Positions 23,490 through 33,303 of a stretch of DNA of 64,000 nt are shown here, in pieces. Position 1 is the stretch's first letter. Each line of letters begins with the position of its first letter. Under the pieces are notes generated by a model, which did no database searches, was not told the DNA's origin, and saw only the letters and a program-made list of their open reading frames with translations. The DNA comes from Zizania palustris (lineage: Eukaryota; Streptophyta; Magnoliopsida; Poales; Poaceae): the NCBI GenBank assembly GCA_019279435.1, contig JAAALK010000289.1, positions 25,474,603-25,538,602 of the forward strand, written 5' to 3'. The translations under genes and the position numbers were made by a program.

Positions 23490-24650
23490 CTATGGAGCTC
23501 TCTGTGTAAACTTCTGTGGGGGTGCAATATTCATGACTTCAGAACGAGGGTGCTTTTGCCCTCTTCTCCGATCATGTTGAACTTCGAAGACTGGTTCTTG
23601 CGGCTGTGCCGAAGTTTTTACTTCTACTTTAACTTCTTGCAATATGGATGAAGTACCGGCAGTTCTTCGGAGCCAACCTTCTTCCGACCTCGCATACTCC
23701 TCGAAGTATGACATCAACTGAGAGACCGAGGAGATGCTTTTCCGATGAAGCTTATCCAAAAGGCCTTGATGAGTGACGCCTTCCCGAGCTGCATCAACTA
23801 CCGAAGATGTAGACAACCCCCGGATCTGCAACTTCGTATGAGCGAAGCACTTGAAATATTGCCTCAATGTCTCTCCGGGGAGCTGTTTCACCTGAAAAAG
23901 GCTTCCTGTTGACATGGGAGGCACGAAGGTGCCTTGAAAATTGCTTATAAACTTCTTCTTCAGCTGCCCCCATGAATTAATTGATCCTGGCTTCAAAGAC
24001 CAGAACCACCTTAATGCCACTCCTTGAAGAGCTAAGGGGAAGCACTTCGCCATGGTGTCTCGAATTCCTCCGCTAGCTTCAATTGCTAGGGCATAAGAAC
24101 GAACAAACTCTCCGGGATCTTCATCTCCGGCATACTTACAGAGCTTCGAAGTTTTGAACTTTGGATCAAAGTGAACTTTCTGCAGCTCAGGATGCAGCGG
24201 AGATTCATTGTCGAAGGAGGCGTTCTCCGGAGCTTCGGGATAATCGGGTTCATCGTCTTCGGGCACTTCTGGGATAGATGGGATGGCTTGAGAGCGAAGC
24301 CTGTTCGCAGCTTCCTGTCGCCATCTTTCTACTTCAGCTTGAAGGTTGGCCATTTGAGTGGCCATATCTCCAAGATTGGCTTCATCTCCTCCGGAAGGAT
24401 CTTCCGGGTCTTGAGAGCTAGTAGGATCAGTTTGGATTGGGATGGAAGGTGGAGGAGGGACTCCGGGTGGTCGAAGTATGGAAGGGGTTGGCGGAGAAGC
24501 TTCGTATGTTCGAGGGATGGAAACTCCTTCCGGAGTTTGTGGAGGGAATGTCGAAGGCCCTCCGACTTCAACCGTATCAAATGGTATCTCTCCGGAGATC
24601 CGAGAAGACCTCCGAACGGGATTGCGAGGTGTGCTCCGCTTAGGAGGCAT
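23490..24650 (-). pseudogene. G2 gag
   Basis: 386 codons from MPPKRSTPRN through the retrotransposon gag domain (VALRWFWSLKPGSI, LRQYFKCFAHTKLQI), ending at TAG 23490-23492. G1 is open at that codon and reads CAA. If the stop were absent the frame would continue into the zinc knuckle and protease. The stop could in principle be read through, but the different lesion in G1 argues for decay. Confidence 0.88.
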
Positions 24651-24692
24651 GATGTAAGAAGTTGGTAGAGAATGAAGTTTTTCGGACTAGGT

Positions 24693-24712
24693 TCCCCACG
24701 GACAGCGCCAAC
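24693..24712 (-). other. Primer-binding site of G2
   Basis: The minus strand reads TTGGCGCTGTCCGTGGGGAA directly inside the LTR; one base differs from G1 (GCTG versus GCCG). Confidence 0.75.
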
Positions 24713-25207
24713 TGTTGGCGTAAAAGATTACGCTAACAGGTTTCTGTAGAATAGAAACTAACAAACGAAGTGTTTGCGAAGAGAACTGTTCTAAGCCTCC
24801 GAAAGGATAACAACTTAGAATAGTTCGAATGTGTGTATTGAATAACTTGTATTTGGTCCCTATTACAGGGTGAAATGGGGGGTATTTATAGGCCCAAATA
24901 TTAAGGAAAAGACCTATTTACCCCTCTATTACAACCGACATAGTGGAAACTATTCGGTACCCTTGATAGGGCTAAAATGGTAAAAGACTAATCTAATGAT
25001 ATAAAAGATAAATCTTCCATCTTAGCTGGCAATAAAGATCTCGAAAAGCCTTAGTTCGAAGATGTACTCCGAACCAATGCCTATATTCGTACTTCGAGCT
25101 TGACTCAGGGTATCTTCGAAGATGAACATCTCCAAACCTTCGAATCTGCTATCTGCCTTTATGTTGTTTCGGCAATAACCCCGAAGATGAGATATTTTCC
25201 CCCAACA
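24713..25207 (-). repeat. LTR family A: 5' LTR of G2
   Basis: 495 bp, complete TG...CA ends. It would drive the gag-pol transcript from the CTATAAATACC box near 24885-24895 on the minus strand. Nearly identical to the 3' LTR. Confidence 0.97.
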
Positions 25208-27457
25208 CCTAGTGGTGCCCATGAAGGCTACGGCTTAGTGTCGGGTTCTACAAACTTGCTTTTGGAATTTTTGGGCGAATAGGAATTGCGTGGATCAGCC
25301 TCGGTAGTTTTGCGTTTAGCGGAATCTTGCTCCTATGTACTGTCGGTCGGACTAGCCTTACTGGGCTGGTCTGACCGAGTGTTTTTGGTTGGACTGCCCA
25401 TGGTGGGTCGGTCTAACCAACTGGTGCCGGGTGCCTACAAACCGTCGGTCGGACCGATCGCATTAGGCCATTCAGACCGGGGTGGTGATGGTGGTCTGAC
25501 CGTCCCTAGGGCTACGGTCAAACTGACTGTATCCTCCTCAGGTTTCTTCTACGCTTTGCCTCCGTCTTGCTCTGAGTGTGCCCCTTTAGGGATTGGGACG
25601 CCCTGGGACCCTATATTGATGATGATGGCCTCGTACGCCTCCTCCGGATGTCCACGTGGCACGACGGATAGTCTGCCGAAGACATCATCCCTTGCCGCAT
25701 TCACCTGATGCTGCATGTTATAAAATTCAGAGGGCACGAACAAAGTAATATAATATGGGGCAGGGTACTCGGGAGGCAGAAAGTAACACGGAGGCCACTG
25801 TTCAATGGGCAAGTGATATGGCAGTGGAGGAAAATGTGGCTCTAATGGTTTCACCCATCGTGGGCCGAACCTACTCTTCTGAGGAGGGTTCGACCTCGCT
25901 AGAGGTCCTATTCGGGTGTCCGCCTTCTCGAACCTTTTCTTGTGTTTTTGAAGCAACATGTCGTATGTCACCTTTGGCTTCTCGTGGGTCGAAGCCGAAG
26001 ACGATTCGTTAGTGTTTACTTTCCACACTCCTACCTCAGGATTCTTTGGCACGAGCATGTGGGTACGAGGCTCTCCAATCATGACCTCCTTCCCCTTAGC
26101 CGACCAGTCCTACTCAGGCCAAATCAGCACCTTCTTCCCATCGAGATCAATAGTGTTCACGGGATAGAGTTCCTGATCGAGCTTCATTTTGAGATTTGTA
26201 TCCAACTTCAACTATCCTTCTTCTATGGCTGATTGAACCTGCCGATGAAAAACATTGCAATCGTTACTAGAATGGGAATGAGAATCATGCCACTTACAAT
26301 AAGCCCGCTTCTTCAAGTCATCGGCGGTCAGGATGATGTGACCCTTCGGCAATCTGATAAGCTTGTTCCTCAACAAAAAATCAAATATCCTGTCGCACTT
26401 GGTCAAGTCAAAAGAATACTTCACCTCACTAGGCCAACTCTTAGTAGGAGACGACTGTAACTCAGAGCAAGTAACAGGCTTGGCCTTTCTAGACCAAGTC
26501 CACTCTACGGTGTACATGTCGGCTGAGTCATCCTCACTCTCCGATGATTCCTCATCAGAGTGCTCCATGACGTGCACCTTGGCTTAATCTTGTTAAAAGT
26601 CTTAGTGAACTTTCTACTTTTGGCTCGGCTTTCCTGAATGAGAGCCTTCTGCAGAACTTCACTAACTTCAAAGAATCCTAGCCGTCTAGTTTATCCTTAA
26701 GTTCAGAGTGCAGACCGTTAAAAGCTAGGTCAGCCAAGTCTCTATCAAAAATGTTCAAGGTAAAACATCGGTTTCTAGTGTCCCTAAAGCGCTTAATGTA
26801 CTAAGATACACTCTTATTAGCCTTTTGTCTAACTGATGTCAAGTGTGAAAGCCTAAGTTCGGTTTCCCTAATATAAAAGTAATCATGGAACATCTGCTCC
26901 AATTGGGCCCAAGTCTACACGGAGTTCGACGGTAACACCGAAAACCAAGTGAATGTGGTGCCAGGAAGAAATAGAGAAAATAGTCTAAGCTTCAACACGT
27001 CCGGCCCACTAGCTTCACCACACTGCGCTAGGAACTGGCCTATGTGCTCTAGGGTGGTCTTATTGCTTCACTATCAAATTTTGTAAATTCAGGAACCCTA
27101 AAGCCGTGCGGTACAAGATCGTGTCAAAGTGGTCAGGGTAGGTTTCTGATAAATCCTAACCCGACCCCTAGGTGTCCAACCCACACATTCTCCAAATAGT
27201 GTGCGAATCCGCTCCTCTATGCCATCTATGCCTCCTGTTTGTGCGCGTCTCTCGTGAGGGGGTGCGACACGCGGTGGTATATCGGGGTGTCGGCCGTGAG
27301 GCTCCTCCTCTCATGTCGGCTCATAATATGGGACGTACTCGGGCCTATGTGGGTGTGCGGGAGCAGGAGGTGCAGGCAGCGTGGGAAAAGTTAGCATAGG
27401 CGATGGTGGTGGTGGCACATAATATGTGGTAGTGATGGTCTGACCGGACATAGGGCC
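25208..27457 (-). pseudogene. G3 gag, middle and C-terminal part
   Basis: 26212-26577 encodes the region YSFDLTKCDRIFDFLL and the Cys/His knuckle-like YCKWHDSHSHSSNDC. 25549-26082 is the proline-rich downstream linker. 26600-27170 matches the core gag domain but is interrupted by stops. Proline-rich sequence fills 27200-27457. The block begins immediately after the CCTAG duplication of G2 and ends at the G4 LTR. Confidence 0.75.
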
Positions 27458-28133
27458 TGATGGGGGACTGGTCCCGATCTTCCGCTAGGTAAAGGATAAC
27501 TTGGGTTGGTGGAGAATCTCGACGTTGGCGATCCAAGGCTCCGGTCCGGCGGATCAAAACCTTGCAATCGTTACACCACTGTCTCCGTTGGTTATCAACC
27601 ACGCAGAACGCGATTGACCTCGCCACGAAGGCTAATTCCTGCAAGCGAACCCAAGAACACAAGCAAGAACAGGAAGGATACAAGTCGAATGCCAAATCAC
27701 AGACAAACGATGATAAGGTGAGGTTTCACAAACGCCAATGCAGCAGCCAATCGGTCCGGTGCAAGAGGCGGGATCTAAACACACAAGTGTAGATGCAAAC
27801 AAAGCAAAACCTAACCCTAAAGGTGGCTGGAGTGAATATATAGGGCGTGGGCAGCCTGTGGAAGGTGAACAGACTTGGGCTGTGGGCTAGAAGATGTACA
27901 GACTCGGATTATGGGCCAACACGGCCTAGTTCTGTCACGCAGGACTGTTTTAATCACACAGATCGACTCGAGACTCCAAATGAGACGAAACCAACGGCAA
28001 AAGATCCGTCTTCTCCTTAGCTTTCCAAAAAGTCTAAGAACGCGCCAATCGGACTTCGTATGAGGAAGTTATGCCCATTTTGGTGCAAGGTGGTCGATGT
28101 AGTCCGAACCAGCGAGTTCTTGACTTCAAATCA
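27458..28133 (-). repeat. 3' LTR of G4
   Basis: TGATGGGGGACTGG on the plus strand to CTTCAAATCA; 676 bp. The minus-strand TATATATTC box lies near 27833-27842. The TGA at its start is also the stop codon of the integrase frame. The same LTR family occurs at 44434-45102 on the other strand. Confidence 0.85.
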
Positions 28134-29726
28134 TCCGTGCGACTTCGTCTTCAACTCCAACTCTTCTATTCCATCTCCCATGTTCCTAAGCAACAAAATA
28201 TCACTAGAATTCAGTAGCATCCCGTCCAAACAAATATAATCAAAGTTGCTAAGGAAAGAATTAACCTCATGGTTCAAGCGACGGGCACGGGTGCGTGTGA
28301 TTGGTTCTTGTAGTTGAATTGTAGGTGGAGGCTCCATGTGTGTATCAGGCGAAGTGATGTCCTCATCATCCTCCCCTTCTTGAATTGGAGTCGTCCTCGA
28401 CTCAAGCTCATCGTCATCTCCCAAATAGGGCTTTAAATCTGAAATGTTAAATGTGGGACTAACCCCAAAAGCTGCAGGCAACTCAAGTTTATATGCATTA
28501 TCATTTATCTTCTCAAGCACACGGAAAGGACCATCAGCACGTGGCATCAATTTAGACTTTCTCAAATCAGGAAAACGATCCTTGCGCAAGTGCAACCAAA
28601 CAAGATCACCCGGTTCAAATGTTATCTCTTTTCTACCCTTACTACCATAAGCACGATATTTCTCATTCATTTTCTCTATGTTTGCTTTAGTAGTTTCATG
28701 CATCTTAAGCAATAATTCAGCATGTGTAGTAGCATCAAAATTCAAGTTTTCAGATGGTGGTAATGGTAGCAAATCAATAGGAGCACGCGGATTAAATTCA
28801 TAGACCACTTGAAACGGACTTACCTTAGTAGTGGAGTGTACTGACCTATTATATGCAAACTCAATATGAGGTAGACACTCTTCCCAAAGCTTCAAGTTGG
28901 TCTTCAAAACAGCCCTCAACATGGTGGACAATGTACGGTTGACGACCTTCGTTTGTCCATCCGTTTGGGGGTGACAAGTAGTAGAAAACAGCAGCTTCGT
29001 CCCCAACTTATGCCACAACGTCCTCCAAAAATGACTTAAAAATTTAGCATCACGATCTGAAACGATGGTATTGGGAACTCCATGCAAGCGTACGACCTCT
29101 CTGAAAAACAAATAAGCAACATTTGTAGCGTCGTCGCTCTTGTGACAAGGTATAAAATGCGCCATTTTAGAGAACCGATCTACCACCACAAAAATACTAT
29201 CTCTCCCTCTCCTAGTTCTAGGTAATCCTAACACAAAATCCATAGAAATATCCTCCCAAGGTACACTAGGAACGGGCAGAGGTATATAAAGACCATGTGG
29301 GTTTAGACGGGACTTAGCTTTATTGCAAGTAGTGCATCGTGCCACATAGCGCTCAACATCTCGTCTCATCCTAGGCCAATAGAAGTGTGTGGACAGCACA
29401 TATTCGGTTTTCTTTGATCCAAAATGACCCATCAAACCACCACCGTGTGCTTCCTGCAATAACAACAAGCGAAGAGAGCTAGCCGGCACGCATAACTTGT
29501 TAGCACGAAAAAGATATCCATTATTCAGCACATATTTGTTCCAAGCACGGTCATTTGTACAATTTGCAAAAGCATCTTTGAAGTCCAAATCAGTAGCATA
29601 CATGTCCTTCAATGTTTCTAAACCAAAGATCTTATAGTCAAGTTGAGAAAGCAATGTATAACGTCTAGATAAAGCATCGGCAATCACATTATCTTTCCCT
29701 TTCTTATGCTTATGGAAAAGTCTCAA
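28131..29726 (-). pseudogene. G4 integrase
   Basis: 531 residues. The HHCC module includes CTTCNKAK; the catalytic aspartates lie in SMDFVLG and VSDRDAKF. The catalytic glutamate is replaced by lysine: HPQTDGQTKVVNRTL, where related elements read TEVVN (AAG for GAG). The enzyme should be dead despite the long open frame. It begins after a frameshift from the upstream ORF near 29715, at HKHKKGKDNVIADALSRRY. Confidence 0.92.
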
Positions 29727-30831
29727 TAAATTCTACCCATTTAGCATGTCGTTTATTCAGATTTGCTTGACTACGTATATGCTTCAATGCTTCATGATCC
29801 GAATGAATAATAAACTCCTTAGGCAAAAGGTAATGTTGCCAAGTTTCAAGCACACGCACTAAGGCATATAATTCCTTATCATAGGTAGAATAATTCAACT
29901 GTGGACCATGTAATTTTTCACTAAAATAGGCCACGGGTTTACCTCCTTGTAGCAGCACACCTCCTATTCCAACACCACTAGCATCACATTCTAACTCAAC
30001 AGGCTTACTGAAGTCGGGTAGATGAAGTAGAGGTGCATGTGTAAGGCAATCCTTGAGTGTGGCAAAAGCTTGTTCTTGTGCTGGCTCCCAAGTAGAAGTA
30101 ACTCCCTTCTTGGTCAACTCAGGTAAAGGACCGGCTATGGTGCCAAAATCTTTCACAAAACGCCGGTAGAAACCTGCAAGACCAAGAAAACTACGTACTG
30201 CCAGGTTAGTTTTAGTTGCATGCATGACACGTCCTTTTAGATTAATAACTTGTGATGAGGAAGGAGAAACAACTTTATCTTTTTGTTGCCTCGAAAGCGT
30301 TTTAGCTACTTGCTGATTTTCAGAAAGTTGTTTGCTCTTTTGTGCGTTCCTAGCACGTTTTTCTTGTTCAAATTTCACAATTTCAGCAGGAGTCATAGGA
30401 AGCAATGTAACTTTCTTTCCTTTATATATAAATGTGTACTTATTGCTCCTACCATGGTGTGTAGCATCAGTATCATATACCCAAGGTCTACCAAGTAATA
30501 GAGAACATGCTTGCATTGGTACTACATCAATTTCAGCAACTCCGAAGTATGTACCAATGGAAAATTCGATGTGAGCAGTTTGTGTTACCATGACCTTACC
30601 GCTATTGTTGAACCATTGCACGTGGTAAGGGTGTGGATGTGCACGTGTGGGAAGTTGAAGCTTAGTTACCACGTCGAGGCTCACCAAATTGTTGCAACTA
30701 CCGCTGTCGATGATGACACGCGCACGATGGTTATTGACGAGGAAGAAGGTCTGAAATATATTGTTCCGTTGTGCCTGGTCGTCCTGGTCCATGTGAGTGC
30801 TCAAGTCACGTTGTACAATAAGTGCTGCCAT
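29710..30831 (-). pseudogene. G4 protease fused in frame to RT tail and RNase H
   Basis: From MAALIVQRDL: protease with IDSGSCNNLV and LLGRPWVYDTDATH. A basic linker follows and then, directly, the RT thumb/connection segment LAVRSFLGLAGFYRRFVKDF and the RNase H-like domain (ELECDASGVGIGGVLL, YDKELYALVR). The RT fingers and palm with the YxDD box are absent, yet the frame is open across the junction. The usual gag domain between the start and protease is missing as well. The 36 upstream codons are leader. Confidence 0.88.
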
Positions 30832-31958
30832 GTTAGTGAAAAGACAAAACAACAAAGAAATATCCTTATGTAAACAGCTAGGTGGGGTGGTGGGTGTGTG
30901 GTGGAAGCAATCCGCCAAGCGCCTTACCCACGCTTGCAAGTGTTCTTACCACGCCGCAGTGAGGTCACCGGCCTGCAGGTGATGAACCAAGTGGAGGGTG
31001 GTGTGCAATTGCAAGAAATGAACTTGTCCTGACCAAGAGAAAGGTGTAGCTTGGAAGGCAAAGTGAGTAGCAAGGATTAGCGATAATAATAACAGTTAAA
31101 CCAAGTTCAATAAGTATTCCCTAGTACTCGTCAAAGTTGCTGGCCTTAGTGCTTCCAAGGTGAAAATTCAAGCAATAGAGGGAAACTATGTGCCCAAAAC
31201 TCAAATGGAAACAATAACAGGATCTGTTACCGCCGCTGATACTTCTGTTACTACCGCTGATCGGACAAGAGCTCGGACAAGAGTTCGGACAAGAGATCGG
31301 ACAAGCAGAATATGTTACCTCCGCCGATAATGCTGTTACTACTGCTTCTTCTCTTTTTTTGATTTTTTTTCTCTCTTCTTTTTTTCACTCTATTTTTTTT
31401 TGAACAAGGATGACCAGAGATGCAACCACAAAAATTGGCACCTACAACTGAGGTGGGATGTGGCTCACAAAAATTCAACAAGTTCGCTGACCGGCGAGCA
31501 AAAACTTTGACCAATTTTTTCTTTATCTTTCTGATTTTTTTTGGTGATTTTGGTGAGGGCTAACAGGCAGAACCATGTTAGGGTACCCCCCCAAATTGGG
31601 TCAGGAACACGCTCAAAACATTTCAGATTTTTCTGCCAAACGAGCGAAAAGTTATGCCTGTTTTACTGAAGGGGGGTCACAAAGAGTCGATGTGGAAAAC
31701 AAATAGGGTTGCGGAAGGGGGGTTTTTCGGTGGGGAATTTTTTTTTCTGAGACACAAGAACAACTACTACTCAAACGATACAAAGGGAATACTAAACCAG
31801 CAACAAGACTCGACCAAGAACATAAACTCAACAAAGTTAAAACTGAAATTAAAATCGCAAGGCACAAAGGGGTTCTCGGTGGGGAATTTTTTTGGTGCGG
31901 TTTTCTGGACTCTAGGTAAAAACAAAAGCAGATCGAGATTACCTAACGGGAAATCTGA
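30832..31958 (-). other. G4 5' leader
   Basis: About 1.1 kb of non-coding leader between PBS and the ATG. It contains GGACAAGAG-type short tandem repeats at 31255-31305 and a T-rich stretch at 31345-31400. It matches the plus-strand leader at 45117-46303. Confidence 0.8.
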
Positions 31959-31970
31959 GCTCTGATACCA
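31959..31970 (-). other. Primer-binding site of G4 (initiator Met tRNA)
   Basis: The minus strand reads TGGTATCAGAGC, complementary to the 3' end of plant initiator methionine tRNA. It lies two bases inside the LTR. Confidence 0.9.
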
Positions 31971-31972
31971 AC

Positions 31973-32551
31973 TGATGGGGGACTGGTCCCGATCTTCCGC
32001 TAGGTAAAGGATAACTTGGGTTGGTGGAGAATCTCGACGTTGGCGATCCAAGGCTCCGGTCCGGCGGATCAAAACCTTGCAATCGTTACACCATTGTCTC
32101 CGTTGGTTATCAACCACGCAGAACGCGATTGACCTCGCCACGAAGGCTAATTCCTGAAAGCGAACCCAAGAACACAAGCAAGAACAAGAAGGATACAAGT
32201 CGAATACCAAATCACAGACAAACGATGATAAGGTGAGGTTTCACAAACGCCAATGCAGCAGCCAATCGGTCCGGTGCAAGAGGCGGGATCTAAACACACA
32301 AGTGTAGATGCAAACAAAGCAAAACCTAACCCTAAAGGTGGCTAGAGTGAATATATAGGGCGTGGGCAGCCTGTGGAAGGTGAACAAACTTGGGCTGTGG
32401 GCTAGAAGATGTACAGACTCGGATTATGGGCCAACACGGCCCAGTTCTGTCACGCAGGACTATTTTAATCACACAGATCGACTCGAGACTCCAAATGAGA
32501 CGAAACCAACGGCAAAAGATCCGTCTTCTCCTTAGCTTTCCAAAAAGTCCA
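31973..32551 (-). repeat. 5' LTR of G4, outer end missing
   Basis: Matches the 3' LTR over about 578 bp and then diverges after CCAAAAAGTC. Roughly 97 bp present in the left copy and in the plus-strand relative are absent, so the outer end was probably deleted. Alternatively this is an older, shorter boundary, but no polypurine tract supports that. Confidence 0.82.
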
Positions 32552-33036
32552 ACAATTGGTTCTACTGTCTATGTGATGGACAGGGTGTACACTAGCGATC
32601 GGATTGGGGGGAAGCGGCCTTGGAAAAACCGAATCTCCTAAACATCACCCCCATCCTAGAGTCGACTATAACCTCTACGCGGTTTGCAATGGTAACACTA
32701 ACGGCCTGGTCTACTGATGTGGCTATCTTTTGCTTGATGTCCTAGGAGGACAGTCGAGGGGACGATGGTGTTACCTTACTCTAGGGGAGGTCGGGAATGT
32801 CGATGTCGTGCTTGACGAAGCCCCTGTGGGTCTTTGTGAAGTGCCCAAGTAAAATAGCATGTATCTCCCTTGTCTTGGTCTCTATCTCTGCCCTATCCTT
32901 CTTAGGGAGGTCATCGAGGGTGGGGACGATGACGTTGTTGTCATCGACTTCCGTGCTCCCACCTGATCCATCGGTGTCGAGGGTCCCATTGATGTGGATG
33001 TCGTCGATGTACCCATCGTCGATGTAGAAGTGCTTG
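32552..33036 (-). pseudogene. G3 gag N-terminus
   Basis: A partly open frame reads IDDIHINGTLDTDGSGGSTE, then DDLPKKDRAEIETKTREIHA and VDQAVSVTIANRVEVIVDSR. This resembles the layout of the G5 gag N-terminus. Stops interrupt it. Its left edge meets the G4 LTR, and the G3 gag frame resumes beyond G4. Confidence 0.6.
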
Positions 33037-33069
33037 GCATGTTGACACTAGCGGAGTCGTCAAAAAGTG
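33037..33069 (-). other. Primer-binding region of G3
   Basis: The minus strand next to the LTR end reads TTTTTGACGACTCCGCTAG. It resembles the TTTTTGGCGACTCC(A/G)CTGG site I recall from other grass gypsy elements. Confidence 0.5.
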
Positions 33070-33303
33070 TGTTGACACTAAAATACGATGATCAAAATGC
33101 CAAATGCGATGACACCGATTCGATAATCCAAAAGCGTGTGGATACTTAGAGGTAAACCCCTAAGCGTAACATGATGCCAACTTCATTTTTCGATGACCCT
33201 AGATAGTGACAAGTGAAATAAACAGAGTCACCAAGCAATTAAATAATACCAAAATATTATCCAATTAACCAAAGTATGGAAAATAGCAGTCAACCGGCCA
33301 AAC
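33070..33303 (-). repeat. LTR family C: truncated 5' LTR of G3
   Basis: TGTTGACACTAAAATACGAT to 33303 matches the first 230 bp of the solo LTR at 33746. It stops abruptly at GGCCAAAC, where it is joined to unrelated gag sequence. Confidence 0.8.

Larger units (their letters stand above)
13524..25207 (-). mobile_element. G2: complete Tat/Grande-like Ty3/gypsy retrotransposon with CCTAG duplication
   Basis: Two 495-bp LTRs enclose, on the minus strand, PBS, gag, protease, RT, RNase H and a deleted integrase, with an antisense gene next to the 3' LTR. CCTAG stands immediately outside both ends (13519-13523 and 25208-25212), which proves a single insertion event. By eye the two LTRs differ at about 7 of 495 positions. 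Total length is 11,684 bp, including a 494-bp nested solo LTR. It inserted into G3. Confidence 0.97.
27458..32551 (-). mobile_element. G4: Ty3/gypsy deletion derivative
   Basis: 3' LTR, integrase, RT/RNase H remnant, protease, leader, PBS and a shortened 5' LTR, minus strand. About 5.1 kb in all, too short for a complete gypsy element. The gag domain and RT palm are missing. No matching target duplication is seen (GGGCC on the left, ACAAT on the right), consistent with loss of the outer end of the right LTR. Confidence 0.88.
10822..33303 (-). mobile_element. G3: Ty3/gypsy retrotransposon, host of the G2 and G4 insertions
   Basis: Three separate blocks form one minus-strand element. 32552-33303 holds a truncated 5' LTR, PBS and gag N-terminus. 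25208-27457 holds the rest of gag. 10822-13523 holds protease, RT and RNase H. G2 sits between the last two blocks with a CCTAG duplication. G4 sits between the first two, without a recognisable duplication. The left end is lost in the gap. Catalytic residues are mutated, so this is the oldest layer of the stack. Confidence 0.8.

Noticed and set aside
31973..32551. Reading this as a complete LTR ending at AAGTCCA
   Set aside because: Two other copies continue ~97 bp further to a CA end beside a purine-rich tract, and the 5-bp flanks do not match.
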